Assembly (NCBI GenBank): GCA_023374045.1
Contig: CM041776.1
Location: forward strand, 477,575,375-477,639,374
Direction: 5' to 3'
Source: Limonium bicolor
Lineage: Eukaryota; Streptophyta; Magnoliopsida; Caryophyllales; Plumbaginaceae
DNA: 64,000 nucleotides
Shown here: positions 12,590 to 24,366 of the stretch, in pieces
How positions within the stretch are numbered: the first letter of the stretch is position 1
Layout of the letters: each line of letters begins with the position of its first letter
Position numbers and translations under genes: made by a program
Notes under the pieces: generated by a model
What the model saw: the letters and a program-made list of their open reading frames with translations, nothing else
Database searches by the model: none
Told to the model about the DNA's origin: nothing

Positions 12590-12984
12590 GATTGGTCTCT
12601 TCCTTTTGAGATCATGTGTGACGCAAGTGACTACGCCGTGGGGGCAGCTCTATGCCAGAAAAAAGAGAGAAAATCTTGAGGGTGATCGCTTATGCCAGCA
12701 GAACACTAAACGATGCCCAGAAAAACTATACGACCACCGAAAAAAAACTTCTGGCTATAGTTTTCTCCCTCGATAAGTTCAGATCGTACTTGTGGGGAAG
12801 CAAAGTCATCGTACATACAGACCACTCCGCTCTCAAATACTTATTTACAAAACAAGAAGCCAAGCCTCGCTTATTGCGCTGGATTCTTCTACTTCAAGAG
12901 TTCGACATCGAAGTCAAAGATAAGAGCGGAAAACTGAATGTTGTCGCTGACCATCTCTCCAGATTGGTAAACTCCTACGGATAG
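12590..12984 (+). pseudogene. Athila RNase H domain
   Basis: It begins with [14 protein letters not shown] (about 12616-12657) and continues in an open segment with [34 protein letters not shown] and [12 protein letters not shown]. The DAS, E of TTEKELLA type and HTDH positions are the acidic catalytic set of RNase H. TAG at 12982-12984 separates it from the integrase. Confidence 0.88.
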
Positions 12985-12985
12985 T

Positions 12986-14480
12986 GTGCCTATCAACGAA
13001 TTCTTCCCCGATGAGACTATCTTCTCCATCACCAAATTACAGGAGCCATGGTACGCGGACCTGGCCAATTATTTAGTCTCTGGAACAGTACCCTATGATC
13101 TATCCTACTCCCAGAAGAAGAAATTTCTTTCTGACTCAAGGCATTATTTCTGGGAGGACCCGTACTTGTTCCGAGTTAGTGCTGATGGGTTGATTCGACG
13201 ATGTCTCCCGGAAGAAGAGGTTCGAGTGTCATACATTTTTGTCACTCACGGGAAGCCGGAGGTCACCATGGACCCACAAGGACCGCAGCTAAGATCCTGG
13301 CCTCAGGTTTTATTGGCCGACCCTTCATAAAGATGTGTATCAATTCTGCAAACAATGTGATAATTGTCAGAAAATGGGTAACACATCCAGGAAACATGAG
13401 ATGCCACAACAGGGGATACTAGAAGTGGAGCTCTTTGATTGTTGGGGCATTGATTTTATGGGACCGTTCCCTTCCTCGCAGGGCCACCAATATGTTCTAG
13501 TGGCAATTGATTACGTTTTGAAGTGGGTAGAAGCTATACCTTGTCATCATGCCGATGCAAAGACAGTAACCAGGTTCCTCAAAAAAGCACATCTTTACCC
13601 GTTTCGGCGTGCCAAGAGTTATTATCAGTGATGGTGGATCTCACTTCTGCAACCGTTTATTCGAAGCACTTATGGTTAAGTACGGGGTACGTCACAAGGT
13701 AGCTCTACCTTATCACCCCCAGACAAACGGCCAAGCAGAAGTTTCGAACCGTGAGTTAAAATGGATTCTCCAGAAGACGGTTAACTCATCACGAAAGGAT
13801 TGGGCACTTAAGCTAGATGATGCACTTTGGGCTTACCGTACTGCATTCAAGACTCCCATCGGGATGTCTCCTTTTAAGCTTGTTTATGGGAAATCATGTC
13901 ACCTGCCTGTCGAGCTGGAGCATAAGGCGTATGGGCACTCAAGGCCCTAAACTTCGATTTAGAAGCCGCAGGAGAAAAGCGGAAGTTTCAACTCTCTGAA
14001 CTCGAGGAGTTAAGAGATCAGGCATACCGAAGTGCGACGATATACAAGGACCGCACCAAGAAACTTCATGACCAGATGATCCCAAACGCGACTTTCAGGT
14101 TGGCGACGGAGTGCTGCTTTATAATTCCAGATTGAGACTATTTCCTGGAAAACTCAAGTCTCACTGGACTGGCCCATTCCAAGTTGTTGGAACCACTCCT
14201 TTTGGTGTTTACGAACTCCAGAATCAAAAAAGGAGAAAACTTCAAGGTCAATGGATCACGTTTAAAAAGGTATGTCGGAATTCTTGAAAAATATGGTGCT
14301 ATGTTCGAAATTTCTTTCATACAGGAATACGAGGAAGCTTCCACCCCAAAGGAACAACAGACAACACCTCTACATCATAAGTTACAAAAATGTACAAACT
14401 TCCTAACGCCAGCAGTTCAGATACCACGCCCTCAAACTCTTCTCCAACCTAAAGCTTGGTCAAATACGTCTAGCTAGAGA
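12986..14480 (+). pseudogene. Athila integrase, frameshifted
   Basis: A zinc-binding part (C..C around 13340-13380, CKQCDNCQKMG) is followed by the DDE core. The residues are D in GIDFMGPFP (about 13447), D in IISDGGSHF (about 13619-13645) and E in [11 protein letters not shown] (about 13725-13757). There is a frameshift near 13590. The C-terminal part (13900-14480) is split among frames; a GPFQV-like end can be recognised near 14175. It would insert the cDNA into the genome. Nothing after it resembles an env gene. Confidence 0.87.
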
Positions 14481-15551
14481 CGTTAAACCCGGGCAGCTTG
14501 GTGGGAGGCAACCCACTATCTATCTTTTATCTTTCCTTTAATTTAAATGTTGTTTTCTTTTTTGTACTATATTTCCCTTTTATTTGTTATAATAAAATGC
14601 AGGCTTTACTTGAGTTCTTCTCGCTGTGTAGAATATTCTTTACAGGTTCAATTTATGACATTCCACAGCAACACTCAAGTGTGGGGGAGCTCTACACACT
14701 CTACGAAATCTGGGGAGTACACTCTTCCTTTACTAATTGCATGCCTTCGTAATTTTAGTTCATCTACGCAATGAGGGCATTGCTTAAGCTAAGTGTGGGG
14801 GAAGAGCCTTTTCAGGACATTTATGCTTAAATTGTTAAGTCTCTCGCTTATCTTCTGCTTACCTCGCATTTGTTCAAAAATTGAATTATGTACCCTGCTA
14901 ATGTAGTTGTGCTCTTTAAAAACAAATACTATTAGAATTGTGGGATAAAGGGTACAAATTTTTAAAATTTACATTTGATTACTTTTGAGCAGCATTTTTA
15001 TATGCGGTGTGACCAAATAATCTGCAAATGGTTGGATTTATGCTCAGGGTTCTTTCTGTCTGCTCTCAGGGTATTCTTTTCTTCGGGGTTCTTGTTTAAG
15101 GGTAAGGGTTCGTGTTGGACAACTAAAAAAGAAGAAAAAAAAGAAAAAAATAAGGGACTTTCGAGACACCATTGATAACCAACAAAAGAGAGTTCAGTGT
15201 TCTTAAATACAAAGGCGTGATGCCTATATTTTCTCATCTCTTATGCAAAAGTGAAACAAATGCATAAATCTATTTTTCCTTTTGTTTTCTTCTCAATGCC
15301 CATTCTTGAGAGAAGTTGGCCATGGTAAAAGTTCTCAGAGTCACACAAAAGAAACATTGAAGTACCTTAGATCATACCCCGAAACTCTATATTTTGTTTT
15401 CACCTTGAGCACACCTATGCCACCAGCAGATAATTTTTCACACTCCTCAATAAGTTATAAAGATCATGAACTATTGACTTTTTTATCCTACCCTTCATAA
15501 TAATATTTGTTAGTATTAAGCATTTCCTACTTGCTTAGGTACATGATTTTA

Positions 15552-15563
15552 CTTGAGGACAAG
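15552..15563 (+). other. Pre-PPT hairpin with AGGA loop (short form)
   Basis: Arm CTTG, loop AGGA, arm CAAG, ten bases before the PPT. The stem is only 4 bp but has the same loop and position as the longer hairpins of the chromovirus elements at 48470 and 59912. Confidence 0.45.
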
Positions 15564-15572
15564 CAAAAAGAT

Positions 15573-15585
15573 AAGTGTGGGGGTG
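15573..15585 (+). other. Polypurine tract of the Athila element
   Basis: AAGTGTGGGGGTG directly upstream of the 3' LTR start TGATGAG; primes plus-strand DNA synthesis. Confidence 0.85.
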
Positions 15586-15853
15586 TGATGAGTGTCCAAA
15601 TGAGCATGTTTTATAGGTGTATTTCATAAATAATATTAGCACTTTTCTTGCTCATTTCTCCACTTCGGTTGGTTTTCCTCTAGTTTATGTTTTATTGTTT
15701 ATCTCACAAAATTATTGGTTTAACATGAGGAAAACCAAGCCGGGAGTGAAGTAGACGGAGAGACGAACACGTAGACGCAAACGGCTCAGAAAACAGAGTC
15801 CAAAAAGAATCTAGAACCGGTCAAAGTTTGAAGGAATAGGCCACGTCAAGGGC

Positions 15854-16045
15854 TGCAACCGCCTACTAAGTGGCGGACGAGACTGGGTGCAACCGCCTAC
15901 TAAGTGGCGGACGAGACTGGGTGCAACCGCCTACTAAGTGGCGGACGAGACTGGGCTGCAACCGCCCCGTAACTGGCGGACATCACACACAACCGCGAGG
16001 CGGAACCACGGGCGGACAACAACAAGAAACCGCCTATTAAGAGGC
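15854..16045. repeat. U3 dyad array of the 3' LTR
   Basis: Same three 34-bp units and diverged followers as at 6838-7030; the one-base difference of the first unit (GATGAG in the 5' LTR) is GACGAG here. Confidence 0.85.
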
Positions 16046-16272
16046 GGTCAAGACTAAAATCAACGCGCCCGACTAGTTTTCTTCCTCGCCGCAGTCGTCT
16101 TCTCCAACTTGCTGCGCCTTATCTATCTACTCCGACCACCGCCTACCTTAAATCCCTCACGCATTTTGCCTCTGTCCCCTGCAATAAATGAAGCAATCAA
16201 TGCTTCAATCAAAAGCACTCAAGTGGGCAATCAACTGCAAATATCTACGGAAGACTACCTCTTTATTTCTTC

Positions 16273-16280
16273 TATAAATA
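16273..16280 (+). promoter_or_regulatory. Predicted TATA box of 3' LTR
   Basis: TATAAATA at the position equivalent to 7255 in the 5' LTR. Being in the 3' LTR it could drive read-out into the SIRE remnant. Confidence 0.6.
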
Positions 16281-17244
16281 CCCATTCCCTACAGCCTTAC
16301 GAGTGCACGGAGAAAACCAGAAAATCACTCACACTCACCTCATTTCATTCTCTTCCAGTAAATCACTCCCATATATCATTTCACTCCATTAACCCTCTAA
16401 TTCACCCACTTCACTTACAATAACTTACGTACATGTACCACTCTTCTTTCTCCTCATTTCTCCATTCACTAATCACGTCTCCGTGCTATTATTACGTCCA
16501 ACCTCTGTCTGACTTATTACCAGTTAATATGTCTGGCTAAGGAGGATTTGCTCCGGGCAAGGGTCTTAATTATGGTTTGTTAGCTGTGTAACATATTTCT
16601 ACCGGTTAAAATAAATTCAGTTTGTTACGATTAAAGTTTTGTTTCTCTCCCTTTTTAATAAATTTCATCGGTTTATTAAAAAGCCTTACTAAGTCTGTTT
16701 TTAATTTCATCGGTTAGAAACAGACGGGTTAATTAAGCCGTAAAAACGTAAGAACTTATTTTCATCGTTTAAGTTAATACATGTTGCAAGAATAAAGCCT
16801 CATACTCCTCTGCCGTTTACAGGCTTTTGCTTGAGTTTTCATCGGACCTTGCATTACAGGTAAACGAGTTCTTAAGAGTTTTCATCGGACCTTAAGAAAA
16901 TTACAGGAATCTTGCCAAACTATTTAATAAAACCGGTAGAGATAGCACAATTAATTAAATCATATTAACCTGAACCCGGAGTTCCATTTAATTCGTCTGC
17001 ACTCAGTTTTCTAATCTGCTTAATATTTTCTCTAAAACAAGTCAATTAACTTCCCCCCTTTTGTGACAAGCTTAGGAACTATTTTATCTCGCTATAAGTC
17101 CCACGGTTTGACCCCGGCCGCTTCTGTCTTCTATACTACTGCGACCGGGTTTTAATTTGCAGCCCGACGGATATTTTGAGTATTAATCTCTTTCTTTTAA
17201 TAACTACACCTACTTCTAATCACTCACGATAAATCCATTCTGCA

Positions 17245-17249
17245 TCATG
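17245..17249. repeat. Right target-site duplication TCATG
   Basis: Exact partner of 6565-6569. Confidence 0.95.
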
Positions 17250-18382
17250 CACACGGTGAACTCCTAAACAAAATCAAAAACGAAAATCTTGTAGTAGGAC
17301 TTCCTCAGACAAACTACTTCAGACCAACACCCTCTGTCCTGCGTGCGTACAAGGGAAACATTCGAGAGCAAGTTTTCCAGGTAAAACAGAAATGTCTACA
17401 TCATCTCCGCTGGACATGCTGCACATGGATCTATGTGGACCAATGCGTGTTCAAAGCAAGAGTGGTAAGAAGTACGCTCTAGTCATCGTCGATGACTATT
17501 CGCCCTGGACATGGGTACTCATTCTTAAGAACAAGTCGGAGACATTTTCTGAATTTGAAACTCTATTCAAAATGATTACTAACAAACTGTCCACTACTGT
17601 CAAGACAATTCGTTCTGACAACGGTACAGAATTTTGCAGGACAAAGGGAATCATGCATCAAACATCAGCTGCTCGTACTCCACAACAAAATGGAGTAGTA
17701 GAACGAAAAGAATCGCACCTTGGTAGAAATGGCAACAATGCTCATTGACAGTATCCTCCCAGCTTCATACTGGGCAGAAGCTATCAACACTGCAGCATAC
17801 ATCTTGAATCGAGCGTCAATTCATCCCTTCATCGGCAAAACCCCATATGAAATTATCAAAGGTTGCCCTCCGTCAGTAACTCATCTACGGCGCTTTGGAT
17901 GCAAATGTTTCATACACAATAATGGAAAAGATAATCTCGGCAAGTTTGCTTCTAAAAGTGATGAAGGAATCTTTCTTGGATACTCATCCCATAGTCGAGT
18001 TTATAGAGTACTCAATAAACGCACATCATGTCTTGAAGAAAGTCCTCATATCCGTTTGAAGAACTTTAACTCTAGCGACTACGAGCACAATCCAAATGAA
18101 CCCCATGAGGATGCCTCAGATACTACCTTCATTGAAATACCAGTAGCTACCATCCCTGCACCACAAATACCTCTTACGACAGACTCATCCTCCGATAGCG
18201 ACGATGACCCTGATGACTCATTCAAGGATGCCTCACCTACCCCCACACATGATCCACCACCTCCTCCACAAACCACAACCACACCTAACAATCACCAAAC
18301 ACCAGATCCCTCCACCAGTCTTTCATCAACCCCGCAAGAAAATTTCAACAAGCCTCCGCTCACCCAATTACTCAAATCCTAA
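17250..18382 (+). pseudogene. SIRE integrase, frameshifted
   Basis: It resumes within the GAG-pre-integrase domain after the Athila insertion. The catalytic core shows D in LHMDLCGPM (about 17419-17445), D in IRSDNGTEF (about 17608-17634) and E in PQQNGVVERK (about 17680-17709). A frameshift at about 17710-17720 moves the rest to another frame, with ASYWAEAINTAAYILNR, LRRFGCKCF and GIFLGYSSHSRVYRV. An acidic, proline-rich linker follows to 18382. It would integrate the cDNA; it is now broken. Confidence 0.88.
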
Positions 18383-19990
18383 GTGATCCCTCTAAAGGCT
18401 TTCAAACACGCAGTGAGATCCATCCGAATCTCTGTGCCTTCAATGCCTTCCTATCCACAATCGAACCTAAGAATGTCCAACAAGGTCTACAGGATCATGA
18501 CTGGATACTCGCCATGCAAGAAGAAGTACATTCTCTGCAAAGACATTCCGTCTGGTGACTTGTTCCCTGTCCAACCAACCATAAACCAATTGGTACCAAA
18601 TGGGTGTTTCGCAACAAGTTAGATGATCAAGGGAATATCTCTCACAACAAAGCAAGACTAGTAGTTCAGGGATACGCTCAAGCTGAAGGAATTGATTACG
18701 ATGAGACTTATGCTCCAGTAGCTCGAATCGAGGCAATTCGAATACTTGTGGCCTACGCAGCTCATCGAGGTATGAAGCTATACCAAATGGATGTAAAAAC
18801 TGCATTTCTACATGGATACATCGACAGAGATGTTTATGTTGCTCCACCGGGTTTCAAAGATCCACACCACCCGGAGTATGTCTACAAGTTAGATAAAGCG
18901 TTATATGGCCTGAAGTAGGCACCACGGGCATGGTATGAGCGTCTTTCATCTTACTTATTATCCCATGGATTCATTCGAGGTAAAGTTGACAAAACTCTTT
19001 TCACTCTCACCAAAGGTGAAGACATACTCATTGTGCAAATCTACGTGGACGATATAATTTATGGTTCCACTATTCCTGAATTATGTCCATTCTTTTCTGA
19101 TCTCATGAGTAAAGAGTTTGAAATGAGTGCTCTTGGAGAATTAAAATTCTTTTTAGGTCTTCAAATCATTCAACAAGAAAACGGGACTCAAATTCATCAA
19201 CAGAAATACATTCACGAGCTCGTACTCAAATACAAGATGCAGGATTTGAAAGCCACACCTACTCCAATGTCCGCAACAGAGAAACTACATCTGGATGAAA
19301 AAGGAATTGCCGCTGATGCTACACTATACAGAGGTATGATAGGTTCTCTCTTTTATTTAACAGCAAGTAGGCCTGATATTCTCTATGTTGTATGTCTCTG
19401 TGCAAGATTTCAGGCAAACCCAAAAGAATCACACCTACAAAGCGTAAAGCGAATCTTTCGCTATTTGAAAACACCCAGGACATGTACCTCTGGTACCCAA
19501 GTACTCCTGATTTTACTCTAATGGGTTATAGTGATTCTGATTTTGCAAGCTCCTTATTAGACAGAAAAAGCACGTCTGGTACTGCACAATTTTTGGGACT
19601 TTGTCTTGTTGCCTGGAGTTCAAAGAAGCAAAACACAGTAGCATTGTCATCCGCCGAGGCCGAATATGTCTCCGCAGCTACTTGCTGTGCACAGATACTC
19701 TGGATATAACAACAATTACAGGATTATCTCATTCCTCCTACTTGTACTACAATTTTCTGTGACAATAATAGTGCTATTGATTTATCTAAAAACCCTGTTC
19801 ATCATTCCAGGACAAAGCACATTGAAATTCATCACCATTTCTTAAGGGATTGCATTGAAAAAGGGCAGATACAACTAGAATAGAATATGTTCCTACTTCA
19901 GATCAAACTGCAGACATATTCACCAAACCGTTGCAACGAGGTCCCTTTGAAGCTCTACATTCACAACTAGGTATGACCCGTATGACTTAG
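18383..19990 (+). pseudogene. SIRE reverse transcriptase and RNase H, with stops
   Basis: RT reads from about 18590: [39 protein letters not shown] and LYGLK. An in-frame TAG lies at 18916-18918, where relatives have Q before APRAWYE. The catalytic YVDD is at 19042-19053. RNase H follows after a frameshift near 19480: GYSDSDFASSLLDRKSTSG and LSSAEAEYVSAATCC. A TAA at about 19707 and a frameshift near 19875 break the end. The family's final stretch, TADIFTKPL, can still be seen at about 19911-19937. Confidence 0.88.
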
Positions 19991-20105
19991 CTAAGGTTGT
20001 ATCTCCTTCTCTAGTTTTTTCAATATCTGGGTGAAACGCATGAATATGTCTGATGACCTAGTCTGTCTGTCAATAAACACAACACCGGCGTAAAAACAAG
20101 AGTTT

Positions 20106-22144
20106 TTGTTATCTGAAAAACCACCCGCGAAATTTTCACCAAGTAATCCGCAACAACCCAGCTCAACCAATCAGCCAACACCTACCCTGACACAACATGT
20201 CTACCTATATTCCGACGTCAATATCTTTCACTCCCCACGTTCAATCCTACCCATCCCGATTTCATTGCCTCTCTTTGCCTTCTCCACCCTTTGCCCACTA
20301 CAATCAACTCCAATTGCCATGGCTTCAAACTCTAACCCTAAACACACCCTGCATGTTTTCCGACGTTGAATTACCAAATGACCCACAACTTCTCCAAGCT
20401 CTCATCAACAAACTCACCATTCTCTAAGCCAAACAAACACCCACCTCCACCTCCGACTCCACCGCTGTAGCCCCCGCCCCCGCCATGTCCATTGACGCCC
20501 AACACATCACCCCAGCTTTACCCGCCGTCTCCACTGACCCCACCCTTATCGTCAACATCCCGACATCCCAACGATCGGAAAACACACACCCTTCTCCCAC
20601 CAAAGAAACGTCACCACCTACAACCCCGATCATCCCTACCCCAGACACAATAACAAAATCCCCGACTAAACTCCAGTTTGGCTCCCTTCCACCCACGGAT
20701 CAAGAAAATCAAAACCCACAACCCAACTCCCCTGCTAAAGAACCTACAGAGTTACATGACCTCGAAATCCACCTGCTGCTGCCCCTGAAAACTCACCTCC
20801 TCCAAAGAAAACCCGCCGTGCTAAATCTAATGTCCCAGACCTCTAGCCACAAGAACCCTACGATCTAGGGCTAAGTCATCTTCGAAACCCATTTCTGAAG
20901 CTCCTGTTCCTACATCATCCCCTGTAGTCACGACAAGCCGCGCAGCACCGCCAACTCTTCAACCCAGGCGGACTCCGACACAACAACCACTTCTACTCGA
21001 AAGCGACTCCGTCCCCGCTCTGAGTCTGTCCCACCGTCTCCTGCTCCAAGGCTAGGACTGATCGACACTCACTCTGCCGTCTATTCCCTTCCACCCGACG
21101 ACTCCGCCGAGTCCCACAACTTGGTGAAAGGAAAACTACTCGACCTGGACTGGCTCCACTCGATGGACTTCGACATGTTCAGGGAAATGTTTCGCTTTCA
21201 AAATTGGATTCACCTCTTCCACGGCATTCAGACCTACCATGAAGTAGAGGCCTATCAGTTCTACCAGAATTGCGTCATCCGCAAGGGCAAAATAATCACA
21301 GAGGTACATGACAAAGCTATCATCCTTGACTCAAACTCCATTGCAACTCATCTAGCAATTCCAACTAGCGGACTAGAATTCTATGATAGAGCTGGTTTTC
21401 CTAATCTAGGGTTCATAAGTGCAAAAGAGGTTTATGACTTCTTCTTACCGAACATCAGAGTTGGTCACTCTTTAGACCGACCAGCTCTGTCATATACACA
21501 CCAAATGCTTCATACTTTGGTGATCAAAAACTTAGTTCCTAGAAAGGAAGGAAACCAGTTTGTCCGCCCGCTAGATCTCGCAATCATGTACTGTCTGATC
21601 CATCAATAAAAGATAAACCTCCAAAACTCATCCTCAACCACATAGCCTCAACCATCTCCTCACCCCGACACTCCTTGGGGTATATCTTCTAGCTCCCAAA
21701 AATCCCCACCCACTAGGACGTTGTCCTTGATCCCTCCAAAGCTAGTCACATCACTGACACTAACATCCTTGGTCAGATACTATGCAACAAAACCCCATCA
21801 TTCCAGATCAAGTCGGTGTCCAACCCAAATCCCCCCTCCAAAATGCAAGCCCCTCCAAAAAACGCATCACCTCCTGACACAACATCTCTGTCTGAAAGGG
21901 TAGCAGCGATCGAGAACAACCTCGCCACTCTATCCACGAAGATTGACATGCTCATCGACGTCCTCAACAAAAACCACAAACAGACGATGAACATCTTTGC
22001 AGGAGGAGTCCAGAAGCTGGCGGAGGAGTTCAGGGAAACTTTTGCTGAAACCCTGGAAGCGGCTAAGGCAATGGATGGCGCTGGGACTTCGGGGGAAGAT
22101 GGAGCACGGGATGAGGACACAGGAATGGATCGAGGAGATGACTA
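20106..22144 (+). pseudogene. SIRE env-like (third gene) region, broken
   Basis: Sireviruses carry an extra gene after pol, often called envelope-like, of unproven function. Here four pieces in different frames fit that layout. There is an N-terminal part with a hydrophobic stretch (about 20230-20300), and a very proline/threonine/serine-rich part (20485-20868). A globular part (21121-21609) resembles the putative plant transposon protein domain. A coiled-coil end (about 21885-22060) has regularly spaced leucines and an acidic tail. Stops at 20426, 20866 and 21607 separate the pieces. The link to the envelope-like family is inferred from position and layout; the sequence alone does not show membrane fusion function. 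Confidence 0.65.
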
Positions 22145-22455
22145 ACCCTTTACCCCACCCCTTTTAACCCTTAGGAAGAACTGACTTTTGAATACTCTTG
22201 ATTTACGTTGGTGGTTAATTTGTTTTAATGACTTTTCTGGATTATATGTTTTTGGATATTTTGTGTGTTTCCCCTGATGTTGGCAAACGGGGGAAGCGGT
22301 GTATCCCGCGCGGCTGGTTTATGCGGGTAACTATGTGTGGATATTGAGTGCCTCTGAAGGCCTCATCTGTTTCGGATTGGTTTTTATTCCTGCTACGTAG
22401 CATTTGAAGTAGTTTCATACTATGGTTTTTATCTACTCTTATCAATTGCATTAGC

Positions 22456-22484
22456 TTAAGGGGGAATATGTGTTTAAGGGGGAA
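22456..22484 (+). other. Duplicated purine tracts of SIRE
   Basis: TTAAGGGGGAA occurs at 22456-22466 and again at 22474-22484, about 140 bp before the LTR. The tract next to the LTR itself, near 22602-22617, is AAAAATGGGGAA. Multiple purine tracts before the 3' LTR are a known sirevirus habit. Confidence 0.6.
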
Positions 22485-22618
22485 CAAACAGTGAGTTGTT
22501 CTCCCGAGATAGTTGCTCTGTCTTGTTGTCTACTCCTTTTTGCAGGTACATTCATTAAAACCGCAAAGTCTACGCTGGATACACTGATTTTGCCATCATC
22601 AGCAAAAATGGGGAATTT

Positions 22619-23329
22619 TTTTGGAGACTTAAAGTTTTGCAGATGATTGCCTCCTCAGTCAAAGTAGCGATGCAGAAAGACTTGGCGTCGCAACTCATCA
22701 GTTCGAGTATCTCTGTAGAAGCACCTGTTGACTTATCCCTATTTGCCGAGAGACACGACACTACTGAGTGGCTGCGGAAATTTTGGATGCATGGGAGCGT
22801 GCGCAACGTGAGAACGTGAAGCACAAACATCTCCACAACTCCGATACTTGCGGAAACAAATCAAAGAGCCGCTAGATGAAGACTCCACCGAAGATTTAGG
22901 AAGCAGTTAAAACAAGTATATAAGCATATGATTGTAATTAGTTTATGCGTGCATTCTAGATTTTTTAGAAAGAGAAAAGACCACTGTGAGAGAGAAAGTA
23001 TTTTTGAGAGATCTTAGTGAGATAGTGTCAATCGGCTTAGGTATTTATTACCTAGAGAGCACACATAGAACACTCCTCTTTACTCATTGTGACGCATTGA
23101 TCAAAGCCGAGAGTAGAGCGAGTGTTGGATGAGACAGATTACCTCTATCGAATCCCAAGATAGGAAGCTAGGTTGTAATTCACACTAAATTTCAATACAA
23201 GCAATCCTATCTTGTTAAGTTTAAACAAAAGCTTCCGCGTTATTATTTTCTGCACACATTTATTCTTCAAGCAGAGTTGGTCTGAGACTAACACCTCAGA
23301 CCTACTCGGTCAGCACCCCAATCCCATTA
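22619..23329 (+). mobile_element. SIRE 3' LTR (about 711 bp)
   Basis: The start follows the purine tract near 22617. The end aligns with the LTR of the second SIRE copy (24367-24558) through GTTGGTCTGAGACTAACACC and GTCAGC to the terminal ...CCCATTA, where that copy has CCTATCA. Both terminal dinucleotides appear mutated from TG...CA, so the ends are good to a few bases. Confidence 0.7.
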
Positions 23330-23427
23330 CGTACTAAGTGGTTACGCATAGTGATCACAATAGAGTGGATGACTGGTACAGGTCTACTCACATGGTATTC
23401 CATTTGATCGCACAGATCATTGGAAGG

Positions 23428-23560
23428 AGTTCCCACGTAAAGGGAATGGCTACGGCCGTTGGTGTCCCACCATATAATAGGTGACATAAGGAAGATTCAG
23501 AGTTCCCACGTTACGGGAATGGCTACTACCGTTGGTGTCCCGCCATATAATAGATGACAA
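23428..23560. repeat. Two 73-bp tandem units with TTCCC/GGGAA dyads
   Basis: Units start at 23428 and 23501. Each begins AGTTCCCACG and contains arms TTCCC and GGGAA 7 nt apart, followed by CGTTGGTGTCCC and CCATATAATAG. Confidence 0.8.
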
Positions 23561-24237
23561 CAAGTGTATATGTGGAGGACAAGTCGTCTATTAACAAGAC
23601 CTCTGTTAATGGATAAGGGTAATCAAGTGTACTAATTGATAAATGTAACCTAAACAATATTATGAGATTTAGATCATCCTCGTATGTGCGAATAACATAA
23701 AGCGGCCTTAAAGGCCAAGTGACAAGTGTCATTCGTTGTTAGCGATTTTCACATTGCTTTCGTGGTTACGCATTTATTGTATTTATTGGTGTAAATAATT
23801 ACTTGTGGAATGTAGTGAATGTGATGGTTGAGTTATCCAGTGTTTACCCATGATTCTTTACAGTATTTATTATAATTGTAAACCAGACAAAGCATGAAAT
23901 CAATCTAATACTAAGATGGCTAATACGACTTAAGTGACCGATAGGGTCTAATAGCACACCTAGCATACTCAACGTTTTTCACTGAGCCTCCACGGCGTTT
24001 GTCAGGTTGATGATCGAGCGGTGAAGTCGGAGTGCGGGACTTCTGGGTAGACGACGCCGCTTTTCTATTTATTGCACTTTTCGGAATTAGATGTATCTAG
24101 CATGTTGTAAATATTAGGAATAATTTAGATGCTCACTTGTCATATGTATCGGTTGTAATTGGGGGGACGTAGTAAACATCTCGTTCATCACTACGGTTTA
24201 TTATTGTGTTTGTTGTTATTATTTAGTTTCTACTTCT

Positions 24238-24257
24238 TTACTCGCATGGGCGAGTAA
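24238..24257 (+). other. Conserved U5 hairpin
   Basis: Sense arm TTACTCGC, loop ATGG, arm GCGAGTAA: a perfect 8-bp stem, 109 nt from the LTR 3' end. See the finding on the covarying U5 hairpin. Confidence 0.6.
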
Positions 24258-24366
24258 TGGCATGTGACACCCAAGTGAGGATTATGATCGTTTAGACTTC
24301 CGCTGTAAGACATTTTAATTATGCTACGAGAGATATTATCACGGGTTTAACGAGAGGGGTGTTACA

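Larger units (their letters stand above)
14481..15585 (+). other. Athila 3' non-coding region with three PPT-like tracts
   Basis: About 1.1 kb without a credible gene. The 11-mer AAGTGTGGGGG occurs three times exactly (14677-14687, 14791-14801, 15573-15583); only the last sits at the LTR and is the functional position. A conserved end piece, CTTG AGGA CAAG (15552-15563), precedes the PPT. Confidence 0.75.
6570..17244 (+). mobile_element. Complete Athila-type Ty3/gypsy retrotransposon (10,675 bp)
   Basis: Two near-identical LTRs of about 1.66 kb, a perfect 5-bp target duplication, a PBS fitting tRNA-Asp, a gag and protease of the Athila kind, RT, RNase H and integrase in gypsy order, and the PPT AAGTGTGGGGGTG. 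Lineage is inferred from the PBS, the gag sequence and the conserved 3' end GAGGACAAGC before the PPT. There is no recognisable env-like gene after integrase. All coding parts are frameshifted. Confidence 0.92.
15586..17244 (+). mobile_element. Athila 3' LTR (1659 bp)
   Basis: Same ends, U3 dyad array and TATA box as the 5' LTR. Visible differences include a two-base change in length near 16299, loss of ACC near 16601, a base change in the third CATCGGACC block, and one extra base near 17052. Confidence 0.93.
4802..23329 (+). mobile_element. SIRE-type Ty1/copia retrotransposon, 5'-truncated, split by an Athila insertion
   Basis: The order gag, protease, integrase, reverse transcriptase, RNase H, env-like region, polypurine tracts, LTR is that of sireviruses, a copia lineage carrying an extra gene after pol. 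The 5' LTR and first part of gag are absent. The Athila element at 6570-17244 interrupts it between protease and integrase. There are multiple stops and frameshifts throughout, so it is an old inactive copy. Downstream it abuts a fragment of a gypsy LTR at 23330. Confidence 0.85.
23330..24366 (+). mobile_element. LTR fragment of the 31043/E4 family, plus orientation
   Basis: Its reverse complement aligns with 31043-32080, and the sense end ...GGGGTGTTACA is at 24366. No PBS follows, so it is a 3' LTR or solo-LTR remnant. It contains the conserved U5 hairpin (24238-24257) and a 73-bp repeat pair (23428-23560). It is the only member of this group in plus orientation in the window. Confidence 0.75.
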
